Position numbers and translations under genes: made by a program
Assembly: GCF_017837635.1 (NCBI RefSeq)
Contig: NZ_JAGJRS010000002.1
Coordinates: 1-59,656, forward strand
Source of the DNA: Frateuria flava
Lineage (GTDB): Bacteria > Pseudomonadota > Gammaproteobacteria > Xanthomonadales > Rhodanobacteraceae
Direction of reading: 5' to 3'
Length of the DNA: 59,656 bases
In this document: piece by piece, positions 1 through 7,554 of the stretch
Layout of the letters: the number at the start of each line of letters is the position of its first letter
Numbering within the stretch: the first letter of the stretch is position 1
Notes under the pieces: model-generated
Seen by the model: only the letters and a program-made list of their open reading frames with translations
Told to the model about the DNA's origin: nothing
Databases searched by the model: none

Positions 1-612
1 GGTGTGGCCGAGCAGATCCACGCCGTGGCGATCGACATGACGACGGCCTATGAGCTGGAGATCAAGGTTCACTGCCCCAACGCCGAGGTGGTCTTCGATC
101 TCTTTCACGTCGTCGCTAAGTACGGCCGCGAAGTCATCGACCGCGTCCGCGTCGACCAAGCGAACAAGCTCCGTCATGACCGACCGGCGCGTCATGTCAT
201 CAAATCCAGCCGTTGGCTGCTGCTGCGTAATCGGGACAACTTGGAGCCTTCCCAGGAGGTGCAGCTCAAGGAGCTGCTGCAGGCCAACCAACCCCTGCTT
301 ACCGCCTATCTCATGCAGGACGAGCTGAAACGGCTGTGGTTTCACCGCCGGCCCGGCGGGGCCAAGCGTGCGTGGGAGCACTGGCTGGAGCAGGCCCAAA
401 CCAGCGGTATCGCCGCCCTGGCGCTCTTCGCGCAACGGCTCAAGGCCTATCTGCACGGCATCCTTTCCCGATGCCGGCACCCGCTCAACACTAGCGTCGT
501 CGAAGGGATCAACAACACCATCAAGGTCATCAAGCGCAGGGCTTACGGCTACCGGGATCAGGAATATTTCTTCCTGAAGATCCGTGCCGCGTTCCCCGGC
601 ATTCCGCGATGA
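1..612 (+). CDS. ISL3-family transposase, C-terminal part (5' end outside window)
   Basis: The reading frame is open from the first base, so the 5' half of the gene lies outside the window; about 203 residues remain where ISL3 transposases usually have about 400. Visible family features are the VVFDLFHVV segment, which carries one of the DDE acidic residues, and the closing SVVEG..N..K.IKRRAYGYRD block, which holds the catalytic Glu. The enzyme would catalyse cut-and-paste movement of its insertion sequence. The frame ends normally with TGA. I cannot see a terminal inverted repeat immediately after it, and the next sequence is the terminator of the opposite-strand gene, so the right end of the element is not defined. 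Family assignment is fairly secure; whether the copy is active cannot be judged. Confidence 0.85.
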   Translation, partial: GVAEQIHAVAIDMTTAYELEIKVHCPNAEVVFDLFHVVAKYGREVIDRVRVDQANKLRHDRPARHVIKSSRWLLLRNRDNLEPSQEVQLKELLQANQPLLTAYLMQDELKRLWFHRRPGGAKRAWEHWLEQAQTSGIAALALFAQRLKAYLHGILSRCRHPLNTSVVEGINNTIKVIKRRAYGYRDQEYFFLKIRAAFPGIPR

Positions 613-615
613 ACC

Positions 616-644
616 AAAAAAAGGGGCAGCCGGAAGGCTGCCCC
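616..644 (-). terminator. Rho-independent terminator of the beta-helix gene
   Basis: A perfect 9-bp stem (arms 623-631 and 636-644, GGGGCAGCC with its complement) and a 4-nt loop are followed, on the minus strand, by seven T residues (616-622). It lies 24 bases beyond the stop of the minus-strand gene at 668-1849 and just after the transposase stop. Confidence 0.85.
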
Positions 645-667
645 GCGGAGTACCCAGCCGATGAGGC

Positions 668-1849
668 TTAGCGGGTGTAGGTGTTGTACTTGGCGTTGGA
701 GAAGATGTTGTTCGACACCTTGATGTTGTAGGTGTTCGCGCCGAACTGCAGGTCGCGGCTAAGCGCACCGCCGTTCTTGGTTGCGGACATGTAGCGGGTG
801 CTGTTGTACTTGAGCGTGTTGCCGGTGATCGACCAGTCATGCGACTTGCCGCTGGGGCGCACGCCCGCCAGGCCGTTCTCGGTCATGGTGTTGCCGGTGA
901 CGACGACGCCCGGCGCGGACACGCCCAGCACGCCGAACCCACGGTTGCCCTGCATCGTGTTGCCGACGATGGCGATGTCGGAGATGTGGGCGTGCATCTC
1001 GATGCCGTTGCCGTTGTTGCCGATGAACTTGTTGTTTTCCAGGCGGATGGTGTTGGTCAGGCCTTCGCTCATCGGCTCGATGTCGACGCCCGCCTCCGGA
1101 AGCGTGCCGTTGGTGTTCTGGAAGGTGCTGTTGACGATGTAGACGTGCTGGGCCGGGCCGATCGACATGCCCTGGCGGCGGTTGTTGCTGGACACGATGC
1201 CGTTGATGGTCACGTAGTCCGAACGCACGTGCTCGCGACCGACGTCCTTGGCGCCAACCCAGATGCCGTCGCCCCAGAAGTTGGACAGGTTGATGTTCTT
1301 CAGCACGACGTTCTTCGACGCCGTGACGTTGATGCCGTAGCCCCACTCGCCGGTGGTGCCCTTGTGCTTGGCGCGGTCACCGACCAGGTTGCCGCCGACC
1401 ACGCGCACGTCGGTGGCGTTGTAGATCTGGATGACCATGTAGCGGCCGGCGCTGGTCGGGATCACTTCCAGGGTGGCGGCCGGGTCGAGCTTCAGGCGGG
1501 TGTGCGAACGCAGCTTGATCGGCTTGGTGGCGTTGACCATGTAGTGGCCAGCCGGAATGAAGACGGTACCGCCGGAGGTCGGCAGCGAGTCGACCGCGGC
1601 CTGGATGGCGGCGGTGTCGTCATGCACGCCGTTGCCCAGCGCACCCTTCTGGTGCACGTTCACATAGGCGCCGCCGATGACGGTGCGCGGCTTGGGGTTC
1701 CACCAGTTGGCGGCAACCGAGGGGGCTGCGACGGCAGACAGGGCCAGGGCAGTGAACGCCAGCATCAACGGCTTCTTCACAAAGCGCTTTGCAGAGACGG
1801 ACGTCCGAGAAACGGTCGCAAGCTTTTGGTTCTTAACAAAAAAAGTCAT
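668..1849 (-). CDS. Secreted right-handed parallel beta-helix protein (pectate-lyase-superfamily fold)
   Basis: The 393-residue product has an N-terminal basic stretch, a hydrophobic segment and an Ala-rich cleavage region ending near residue 47, so it is probably exported. After it comes the signature of the Pectate_lyase_3 family: an N.KGALGNGVHDDTAAIQAAVD-like block at about residues 62-85, then GGTVFIPAGHYMV. Repeated coils follow (V.NN.F..N.GNGI..., I.ITGNT...) as in a right-handed beta-helix. Such proteins bind or cleave polysaccharides, but the catalytic residues cannot be identified, so the substrate is unknown. The signal sequence is unusually long if the ATG at 1849 is used; a start at the internal Met before LAFTALALS is possible. 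The gene is monocistronic with its own terminator. Confidence 0.75.
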   Translation of the reverse strand: MTFFVKNQKLATVSRTSVSAKRFVKKPLMLAFTALALSAVAAPSVAANWWNPKPRTVIGGAYVNVHQKGALGNGVHDDTAAIQAAVDSLPTSGGTVFIPAGHYMVNATKPIKLRSHTRLKLDPAATLEVIPTSAGRYMVIQIYNATDVRVVGGNLVGDRAKHKGTTGEWGYGINVTASKNVVLKNINLSNFWGDGIWVGAKDVGREHVRSDYVTINGIVSSNNRRQGMSIGPAQHVYIVNSTFQNTNGTLPEAGVDIEPMSEGLTNTIRLENNKFIGNNGNGIEMHAHISDIAIVGNTMQGNRGFGVLGVSAPGVVVTGNTMTENGLAGVRPSGKSHDWSITGNTLKYNSTRYMSATKNGGALSRDLQFGANTYNIKVSNNIFSNAKYNTYTR

Positions 1850-2330
1850 TTTAGGCAGGTCTCAGGTCGTTTTGTCGGGCAAACTTCGTCACGCGAAGCT
1901 CACGACAAAAATGCACATCCTTCACGTGTCTGAGCAAGCTCGACAGGAACGCCTGAACCGCAGATTTATGACCACGTTGGCAGAAAGGGCCCGATGGCCC
2001 GACGCACTTGACGAGTGCAATGCGAACCACGTCACACTAAAAACCGGCGCGCTTGGGCAGGAGAACGCGGCAGCGATCACATCTTCCGCGGAACGGGAAG
2101 TTCCCTACACGGTTGATGGAACGTGTCTGATGCTGTCGGCCAGCATTTCCGTAGCTGAAGACGCGTCGATCCGCGGGTGGCCCGGCCGGGGGTTGGGGCG
2201 GTTGCGCTGGGCGGCGGATGGGCCAGTCACCGGAGTGGACTGCGCCGAAACTTAGGTATTGACCTAAGTAAAGCCGACTGCCAGACTGCGGCCGTCGGAT
2301 CCGATCCGATCCTCCATTGCCGGCATCCAC
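1850..2330. other. 481-bp intergenic region between divergent genes
   Basis: No convincing gene is seen. The region must hold the promoters of the beta-helix gene (minus) and of the arsR-like gene (plus). The only clear element is the palindrome at 2250-2269, listed separately. Confidence 0.6.
2250..2269. promoter_or_regulatory. Putative ArsR-type operator palindrome
   Basis: A perfect 8-bp inverted repeat, ACTTAGGT-attg-ACCTAAGT, lies 61 bp before the start of the adjacent ArsR-family gene. ArsR/SmtB repressors commonly bind such AT-containing palindromes over their own promoter, so autoregulation of the arsR-SRPBCC pair is the natural reading. This is inferred from position and symmetry only. 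Confidence 0.6.
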
Positions 2331-2672
2331 ATGTCTCAAGCAGCCACGGTCGACGACGTCTTTTACGCCCTCTCCAACGCGACCCGACGAAAGGTCCTGG
2401 AGCAGTTGTCCAGCGGCCCGGCCACGGTTAGCGAGCTGGCCGCGCCCTTCGACATGAAGCTCCCTTCGTTCGTGCAGCACTTGTCCGTGCTCGAACGCAG
2501 CCGCCTGGTGAAATCCAGCAAGCAGGGGAGGGTGCGGACCTACGAGATCGCACCGGAGAAGTTCAAGGCCGCCGAAGACTGGTTCGCCGAGAGGCGAAAG
2601 TTGTGGGAGTCAAGGCTCGACCGGTTCGACGAATACGTCAGACAACTCAAGGAAAAGGAATCGCAAGCATGA
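2331..2672 (+). CDS. ArsR/SmtB-family transcriptional regulator
   Basis: This 113-residue winged-helix protein contains the usual ArsR core: VFYALSNATRRKVLEQL at about residues 10-26, then a recognition helix region (ATVSELAAPFDMKLPSFVQHLSVLERSRLV) and the wing (VRTYEIAPEKF). No cysteine metal site is visible, so it is probably not a metal sensor. It belongs to the group paired with SRPBCC/AHSA1 genes, whose ligand is generally unknown. Its stop overlaps the next start as ATGA, so the two genes are translationally coupled. It probably represses its own operon through the palindrome at 2250-2269. Confidence 0.9.
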   Translation: MSQAATVDDVFYALSNATRRKVLEQLSSGPATVSELAAPFDMKLPSFVQHLSVLERSRLVKSSKQGRVRTYEIAPEKFKAAEDWFAERRKLWESRLDRFDEYVRQLKEKESQA

Positions 2673-3157
2673 GCAAGCCATCTGCGTTCGATCCCAGGCT
2701 CGACATCGTTTTCGAACGGTTCGTCGACGCACCGCCGCGACTGGTGTGGGAAGCCTTGACCCAGCCCGAGCACGTCAAGGAGTGGTACATGCCCAAGGCG
2801 TGGGGGCGCGTCGCGCGCTGCGAGATGGACCTGCGTCCAGGCGGCGTCTTCGGCATCGACATCGCAGTCGGGGATGGCCGGGAGGTGCCCAACCTCGGCT
2901 GCTTCCTGGACGTCGTGCCGATGGAACGGCTGGTCTGGACGTCCATGTTGTTTCCCGGCTATCGCCCGGCCGTCTTCGACGATGTTCCGATCACCGCGAT
3001 CATGACGCTCGAACCGCAGGGAGCGGGAACGCGCTACGTCTTCACCGCGCTCCACCGGAACGAGGCCGACGTTGCCGCCAACAAGGAATCGGGTTGGAAA
3101 GAGGGCACCGACATCGCCCTGGATCAATTGGTCGAGCACGTGGCCTCGATCAAGTGA
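2669..3157 (+). CDS. SRPBCC (AHSA1-like) domain protein
   Basis: The product has 162 residues and the AHSA1/START-like SRPBCC fold: FERFVDAPPRLVWEALTQPEHVKEWY near the N-terminus, a DLRPGGVFGI strand, then GCFLDVVPMERLVWT and a C-terminal helix (GWKEGTDIALDQLVEHV). Members bind hydrophobic ligands in a deep cavity; the ligand here is unknown. I chose the ATG at 2669 because it overlaps the arsR stop and sits behind the purine-rich AAGGAA site; a longer in-frame start at 2603 would lie inside arsR. The pairing with an ArsR regulator suggests a ligand-responsive two-gene operon. Confidence 0.88.
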   Translation: MSKPSAFDPRLDIVFERFVDAPPRLVWEALTQPEHVKEWYMPKAWGRVARCEMDLRPGGVFGIDIAVGDGREVPNLGCFLDVVPMERLVWTSMLFPGYRPAVFDDVPITAIMTLEPQGAGTRYVFTALHRNEADVAANKESGWKEGTDIALDQLVEHVASIK

Positions 3158-3211
3158 TTTGGGGATTGAAGACGAACCTCCAATGAACCCGCACGCCCGG
3201 ATTTTGGGAGC

Positions 3212-3231
3212 GTCATTCCCGCGAAAGCGGG
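3212..3231. repeat. Short intergenic palindrome with a CCCGC-gaaa-GCGGG core
   Basis: The motif CGTCATTCCCGCGAAAGCGGG resembles a dispersed intergenic repeat common in GC-rich proteobacteria. It has a 5-bp stem (3218-3222 and 3227-3231) and a GAAA loop. It lies between convergent genes ending at 3157 and 3284 and might help terminate both, although no T tract follows. Confidence 0.5.
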
Positions 3232-3283
3232 CATCCATCGCGCTCCAGGACGTGGCCAGGTCGATTCGCTGGAACGTCGAGGC

Positions 3284-3808
3284 TCACGCCTGCGGCTTGC
3301 GGCGGGCGCGCTTTCTGGTCGTCGCCGCGCTGGCGGTGGTGGCCGCACCCGTGCCACCGAGGTTTTCCAGCCACGACAGTTCATCCACGTAGGCGAGGAA
3401 CGACCTCAGGTAGGTCGGCGACAGCTCGCGCATCAGCGCGATGGCGCGACTGGCGAGGGCGGTGGAGTTGAGCGGGCCGGCGTCGGTGGGGACGTGCGCC
3501 ACCGACTGCTGCAGCTGGTTTTCGGCGCGGAGCGTGGCCCAGAGCTGGCGAAAGTCGGCCAGCGCGGGGATGTCCGGATAGGCGGCGCGGCCGGGGACGA
3601 CCCCGTCGGCAAGGTGGTCGAGCAGTTCGCGCAGCGGGCCCGCGGGAGACGGGGCCGCGTGGGTGTCGGACACCACGGTGGATGCAACACGCAGCTCGGC
3701 CAGCCGCGCCTCCAGGGTGCGCCGCGCCTCGCCGTCGAGAGCGGCCGCGCGCCTTTCCATCGCCGCGATCAACTGCGCGCGGATGGCTGAGGTCGCGTCA
3801 GCGGCCAT
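3284..3808 (-). CDS. DUF2894-family protein of the motor-like operon
   Basis: The 174-residue product matches my recollection of DUF2894 proteins: a helical N-terminus rich in Ala and Glu, then a conserved C-terminal segment LMRELSPTYLRSFLAYVDELSWLENL at about residues 128-153, then a basic tail (TRKRARRKPQA). No signal peptide or membrane segment is visible, so it is probably cytoplasmic. It is the last gene of the operon DUF3348-DUF802-MotB/OmpA-DUF2894 and its start overlaps the end of the OmpA-like gene by 11 bp. No function is established. Its constant linkage suggests it works with the membrane complex encoded upstream. The family name is from memory, not a search. Confidence 0.7.
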   Translation of the reverse strand: MAADATSAIRAQLIAAMERRAAALDGEARRTLEARLAELRVASTVVSDTHAAPSPAGPLRELLDHLADGVVPGRAAYPDIPALADFRQLWATLRAENQLQQSVAHVPTDAGPLNSTALASRAIALMRELSPTYLRSFLAYVDELSWLENLGGTGAATTASAATTRKRARRKPQA

Positions 3809-4451
3809 CGGTGGTCGGCGTGGCGTTCGCGGCCGAGGAACGCGGGATCGGGGCGATCTCGACGCGGCGGTTCTTCGCCCGTCCGGTGTCGTCGGTGTTG
3901 GGGCTGACCGGCTGTTGCGCGCCGAAAGCGGCGGCGAACACCGCGTTGGCTGGCACGCCGGCGCCGATCAGCGCGCGGGTGACGGTCAGCGCGCGCTGGG
4001 CGGAGAGCTCCCAGTTGTCGGCGAACTGGCGGTTGTCGCCGTGCACGGGCTGGTCGTCGGTGAAACCGCTGACCATCAGCAGTTCGTCGCGCGATTGCAG
4101 GTACTGCGCCAGCGGTGCGGCAAGGCTCTGGATGAGCTCGCGCCCCTCGGGCTGCAGCTGGTCGGAGTTGAGCGCGAACAGCAGGTTGCCGCGGATGCCG
4201 ATGCGGCCGTTGACCAGGGTCACGCGGCCCTGCGCCAGCGGCGTGGCGAGCGCCTGTTCCAGCGTGGTGCGCCGCTGTTGCTCGGCCAGGCGCTGCTTTT
4301 CGGCCACTTCGAGCTTGTGCGAGAGCTGCAGCTGCACGCCGATGACGCCGACCAGGATCAGCACGAACGCGCCCAGCAGCACCGACATCAGGTCGCCGAA
4401 GGCCCAGATGGGGGCGGTCGATTCACCCTCGAACTCGACTTCGTGGCTCAT
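3798..4451 (-). CDS. MotB/OmpA-like peptidoglycan-anchored stator protein
   Basis: This 217-residue protein has a short cytoplasmic N-terminus, one membrane helix (about residues 21-43) and a periplasmic OmpA-like domain (about 95-205) with the peptidoglycan-binding signature GFTDD...N..LS..RA..V...L......P......GFG-like...NRRVEI. An Asp at residue 20 lies exactly at the start of the membrane helix (WAFGDLMSVLL), where MotB and ZorB carry the proton-binding Asp. The architecture is therefore that of the B subunit of an ion-driven stator. It follows the DUF802 gene after a 124-bp gap that contains a palindromic repeat. It could alternatively be a passive envelope anchor, but the placed Asp argues for ion coupling. 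Confidence 0.8.
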   Translation of the reverse strand: MSHEVEFEGESTAPIWAFGDLMSVLLGAFVLILVGVIGVQLQLSHKLEVAEKQRLAEQQRRTTLEQALATPLAQGRVTLVNGRIGIRGNLLFALNSDQLQPEGRELIQSLAAPLAQYLQSRDELLMVSGFTDDQPVHGDNRQFADNWELSAQRALTVTRALIGAGVPANAVFAAAFGAQQPVSPNTDDTGRAKNRRVEIAPIPRSSAANATPTTDGR

Positions 4452-4485
4452 GGCCTGCCGCCGGACGACCGCGCCGTGGATGCTT

Positions 4486-4557
4486 GTGGGAGCCCGTTTG
4501 CGGGCGGTGTCTGGTGCAGCTTTTTGAAAGGAGCATCGCCCGTAAGCGGACTCCTGC
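4486..4557. repeat. REP-like palindromic repeat inside the motor-like operon
   Basis: An imperfect inverted repeat: left arm GTGGGAGCCCGTTTGCGGGC from 4486, right arm ending CGTAAGCGGACTCCTGC at 4557, with a spacer of about 24 nt. A close relative occurs at 24295-24367. It occupies the only sizeable gap of the operon, between the DUF802 and MotB/OmpA-like genes, so it could affect transcript stability or the ratio of the two proteins. Confidence 0.7.
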
Positions 4558-4575
4558 CGGGGTGGGAAAGGGCGT

Positions 4576-6672
4576 TCATGCCTGGCTCGCCTTGCCGGGT
4601 GAACGGCGGCCGGCGAGCTGCTGCATGTCGGCCATGATCTGCTGCTGCGAGAGCACGCTGAGCTCGACTACTTCCTTTGCCTGCGCCACGTAGTAGGCAA
4701 GCTGCTCGTCGCTGCGGGCGAGCGAGGCGTCGAGCGCGCCGGCGATCCGTTGCAGGCGCTCCATCAACGCGTCGTTGGCCGCGCCGAACTGCGCCACGCC
4801 GGCGCCGAAGGCTTCGCCCAGGCTGGCCACTTCCACCGCGCTGGCGGTGACCTGCGCGGCCGCGGTGTCGAGCTTGCCGGTCTCGGTTTCGATCTGCGCG
4901 GCGAAGCGGTTGCCGACGCGGTCGAGCACCTCGGCGGAGGTGCTGACCAGTGCATCGACCGCGCTGCGTTGCTCGGTGGAGGCATGGTTGACCGCATCGA
5001 GCAGGGTTTCCAGTGTGGCCAGCAGGCGGCTGCGTTCGTCCAGCATGGCGGTGTCGCGGACCATGCTGTCGGAAAGTTTCTGGCGCAGCTCGCCGACCAC
5101 TTCGGCCGCCACGCGCGGCGCTTCGGACGCCGCTTCGACCAGACGGGCGATCTCGGCCAGGGTCTGACTGGCGGCGGCCTGGGTTTGCGTGGCGATGGCG
5201 CCGGCGGTCTCTTCGAGCGTGTCGCAGATGGCTTGCTGGCGGCTGGCGGTGGCGTCGCCGGTCGCTTGCCACTGGGCGCCGAGTTCCGCGGTGAGCGCGT
5301 CGAGTTTCTGCGCCCAGGTGGCCAGGCGTTCCTCGTCGCGCGCTTGCAGCGCCGACTGCAATTCCAGGTGCGAACGGTTGACCGCCTGCACCAGCGCGGT
5401 CGCGTGCGATTGCAAGGTTTCGCTGGCGGCGGCCAGCGCGTGCCGGTGGCGCTCGGCCAGTTCCGCATGGACCGCGTCCTGCTTCGACAGTGCGCCTTGC
5501 CAGGCTTCGGCAGTGCGTTCGGCGCTTTCGTCCAGGCGTGCGGCGACGCCATCGAGCAGGGTGGATGAGCGCTGCTCGAAGGTGTCGGCGAAGCGGGCGA
5601 GCGCGTCGCCCAGTGCCTGTGCATGGGCTTCGTTGGCCTGACGGTGCTGCACGAGCGCGTCGTTCCAGATGCCGGTGACGGTGCGGGCCGTGGTGTCGAA
5701 GCCGCTCGCGAGGCCCTCGAGCTGGCGCTGCACGGCGTCGCCTACGCTGGCCTGGATGGCCGCGCTCTCGCGGGCCAGGCTGGCCAGGGTGGATTCGACC
5801 ACCGGCTGCAGCACGCTGCCGGCGGTGCGCGCGCTATCGGTCACGCTCGCCTGCAGCGACTGTTCGACCGAACGCGCCAGGCGCGTGTACGCCTCTTCGG
5901 TGTGGCGGTGAAACGCCTCGCGATCGGCGTGCTGGCGCTCGTGGGCGGCAGCGCCTTGCTGCTCCAGTGCCGTGGCCATCGCCTGCAGGCGATCGATCAG
6001 CGCGGGCATCGCGGCGGCCTGTTGCTGCAACAGGCGAAAGGCTTCCTCGCGCTGGTGCGCCTGCGAGTGGACCCGCAGGGTGCTGGCGATCTTCCCGTCC
6101 AGCGCGTGCACCGCCTGCAGCCGTTCGCGGCGCACCAGTGCGGAGAGCAGGCCGAGCATGGCGGAGCTTGCGACACCGGCGATCGAGGTGCCGAAGGCGA
6201 AGGCCAGGCCGTTGACCGGCGCGGCCAGCGAGCCGCGGATCGCCTGCAGGTCGCTGGCGCTGCCGAGCGCCGTGCCGGTGCCGCGCAGCGTGGCCATCAT
6301 GCCCAGCAGGGTGCCTAGCATGCCCAGCAGCACCAGCAGGCCGACCAGGTACGGCGTCATAGCCGGTGCCGGCAGCGCGGCGCGCTCGCCTTCGACGCGC
6401 AGGCGCACCGCGTGGCGCAGGCCCGGGGCCAGGCGCTCGACCCAGCGGCCGAGATCGGCGGGCGACTCGGTCAGGTCATCGACCGCCTGGCGCAGCGTCG
6501 CGGTCGCCTGCCGGTAGCGGAACAGCTCGAATGCGCCGGCGAGGTAGCAGGCGCCGATCAGCAAGGCGACGGCCATGCCGAGCGGATTGTTGCCGACGTA
6601 GCCGAGGAGGATCCAGCCGATCGCGGCCAGGCCCAGGGCAAATACGGAAAGAAGAAGCAGACGTTTGAACAT
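4576..6672 (-). CDS. DUF802 protein: MotA/TolQ/ExbB-like membrane core with a long helical tail
   Basis: The 698-residue product starts MFKRLLLLSVFALG at 6672; the open frame extends further upstream but that part shadows the DUF3348 gene. Four membrane helices are predicted at about 5-26, 31-51, 107-129 and 154-179. The last two (GMLGTLLGMMATL and AFGTSIAGVASSAMLGLLSAL) resemble the pore helices of MotA/TolQ/ExbB. Residues 180-698 are almost entirely Ala/Glu/Gln-rich helix with coiled-coil character and contain the repeated DUF802 region. A four-helix stator core with a tail of about 500 residues is the ZorA layout. With the MotB-like partner downstream it probably forms a proton-driven rotary or force-transducing complex. 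Its biological output is unknown. Confidence 0.75.
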   Translation of the reverse strand: MFKRLLLLSVFALGLAAIGWILLGYVGNNPLGMAVALLIGACYLAGAFELFRYRQATATLRQAVDDLTESPADLGRWVERLAPGLRHAVRLRVEGERAALPAPAMTPYLVGLLVLLGMLGTLLGMMATLRGTGTALGSASDLQAIRGSLAAPVNGLAFAFGTSIAGVASSAMLGLLSALVRRERLQAVHALDGKIASTLRVHSQAHQREEAFRLLQQQAAAMPALIDRLQAMATALEQQGAAAHERQHADREAFHRHTEEAYTRLARSVEQSLQASVTDSARTAGSVLQPVVESTLASLARESAAIQASVGDAVQRQLEGLASGFDTTARTVTGIWNDALVQHRQANEAHAQALGDALARFADTFEQRSSTLLDGVAARLDESAERTAEAWQGALSKQDAVHAELAERHRHALAAASETLQSHATALVQAVNRSHLELQSALQARDEERLATWAQKLDALTAELGAQWQATGDATASRQQAICDTLEETAGAIATQTQAAASQTLAEIARLVEAASEAPRVAAEVVGELRQKLSDSMVRDTAMLDERSRLLATLETLLDAVNHASTEQRSAVDALVSTSAEVLDRVGNRFAAQIETETGKLDTAAAQVTASAVEVASLGEAFGAGVAQFGAANDALMERLQRIAGALDASLARSDEQLAYYVAQAKEVVELSVLSQQQIMADMQQLAGRRSPGKASQA

Positions 6673-6683
6673 GGAGAACCGTG

Positions 6684-7340
6684 TCAGGAGGTGCGAAGCG
6701 TCGCGAGCAGCGCGTCGACCGGTTGAAAACGAAGATCGAGCTCGGCCAGCAACACGCTTTGCATGTCGCGGCGGAAGCCATCGAGCCAGGTAGGAGAGGC
6801 GTGCCCGGCGGCGCGCAGGCGTTCGAAGCGGTGGTGCAGCAGGTCGGGCACCTTGGCCAGCAGCGTGTGCTCGCGCGAGGTGAGTGTCGCTTCCATCACC
6901 GCGTCCACCTCGGCCAGCCGCACCAGCTCGGGCGAGGCCTGCATGAGCGCGTCGCGCAGCTTGCCGCGCAGGCGACCGGTGGTCGCTTGCAGGGCGCGTT
7001 GGCGAGCGAGGCAAAGCTGGCGATAGGCGACAAAGTCGTGGCCGGTATCGGCCGACGCAGGCGCCAGCAGTGGATCGCCTTGGATCGCCGTCGCCAGCGC
7101 CTCGCGTGCCCGCATGCACTCGGCGTGCAGGTCCGCGGCGGGCGGTGAGTCGGCCGGCGGTGATGCGGGCTTGCCATCGAGCGCTGCCGCCAGCGACAGC
7201 GCGTGGTTCCAGTCCAGCCACTGGCCCAGCCGGTCGGGCAACGACGGGCCGGGCGCGGCCACGTCGACCTCTGCCAGGCGCGCCAGCAGACGGATGAACG
7301 TGGGCCCGCGAACCGTCGGGCGGAGTGCAGCTTGCGCCAT
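6684..7340 (-). CDS. DUF3348-family protein, first gene of the motor-like operon
   Basis: This 218-residue soluble protein opens with the pattern I associate with DUF3348: R..T.IRLLARLAEVDV....S..DRLGQWLDW..ALSLAAAL at about residues 10-57. The rest is helical, with a conserved YRQLCLARQR..Q...G.LR..L region near residues 110-133 and an Asp-rich C-terminal helix. It ends 11 bp before the DUF802 start, so the two are co-transcribed. No export signal is seen. Function is unknown; as a cytoplasmic partner always linked to the MotA/MotB-like pair it may regulate or receive output from the motor. Confidence 0.7.
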   Translation of the reverse strand: MAQAALRPTVRGPTFIRLLARLAEVDVAAPGPSLPDRLGQWLDWNHALSLAAALDGKPASPPADSPPAADLHAECMRAREALATAIQGDPLLAPASADTGHDFVAYRQLCLARQRALQATTGRLRGKLRDALMQASPELVRLAEVDAVMEATLTSREHTLLAKVPDLLHHRFERLRAAGHASPTWLDGFRRDMQSVLLAELDLRFQPVDALLATLRTS

Positions 7341-7554
7341 GCTTTTCGGGGCAAAACCAATAGTTTAGCGCGGGAGCGCGCGCCGGTGTGGACAGGCCGG
7401 TCGTGCTTCTGGCGCGCATGCCTGCGGACGGTGGCACCTGCCGGACACCCTTGCCGCAGCGCGTACGCCGGGCGGGACGGTTGCGGGTAATCTTCCCTGC
7501 GCTCCCGCCGCACCGGCGATGGCGCACAGCAGCTTTTCAAGCAAAGGGGAAACG

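Noticed and set aside
3284-7340. A complete Zorya defence system
   Set aside because: Only the motor pair resembles Zorya; ZorC, ZorD or ZorE-like genes are absent, and the flanking genes are ordinary. It is reported as motor-like, not as Zorya.
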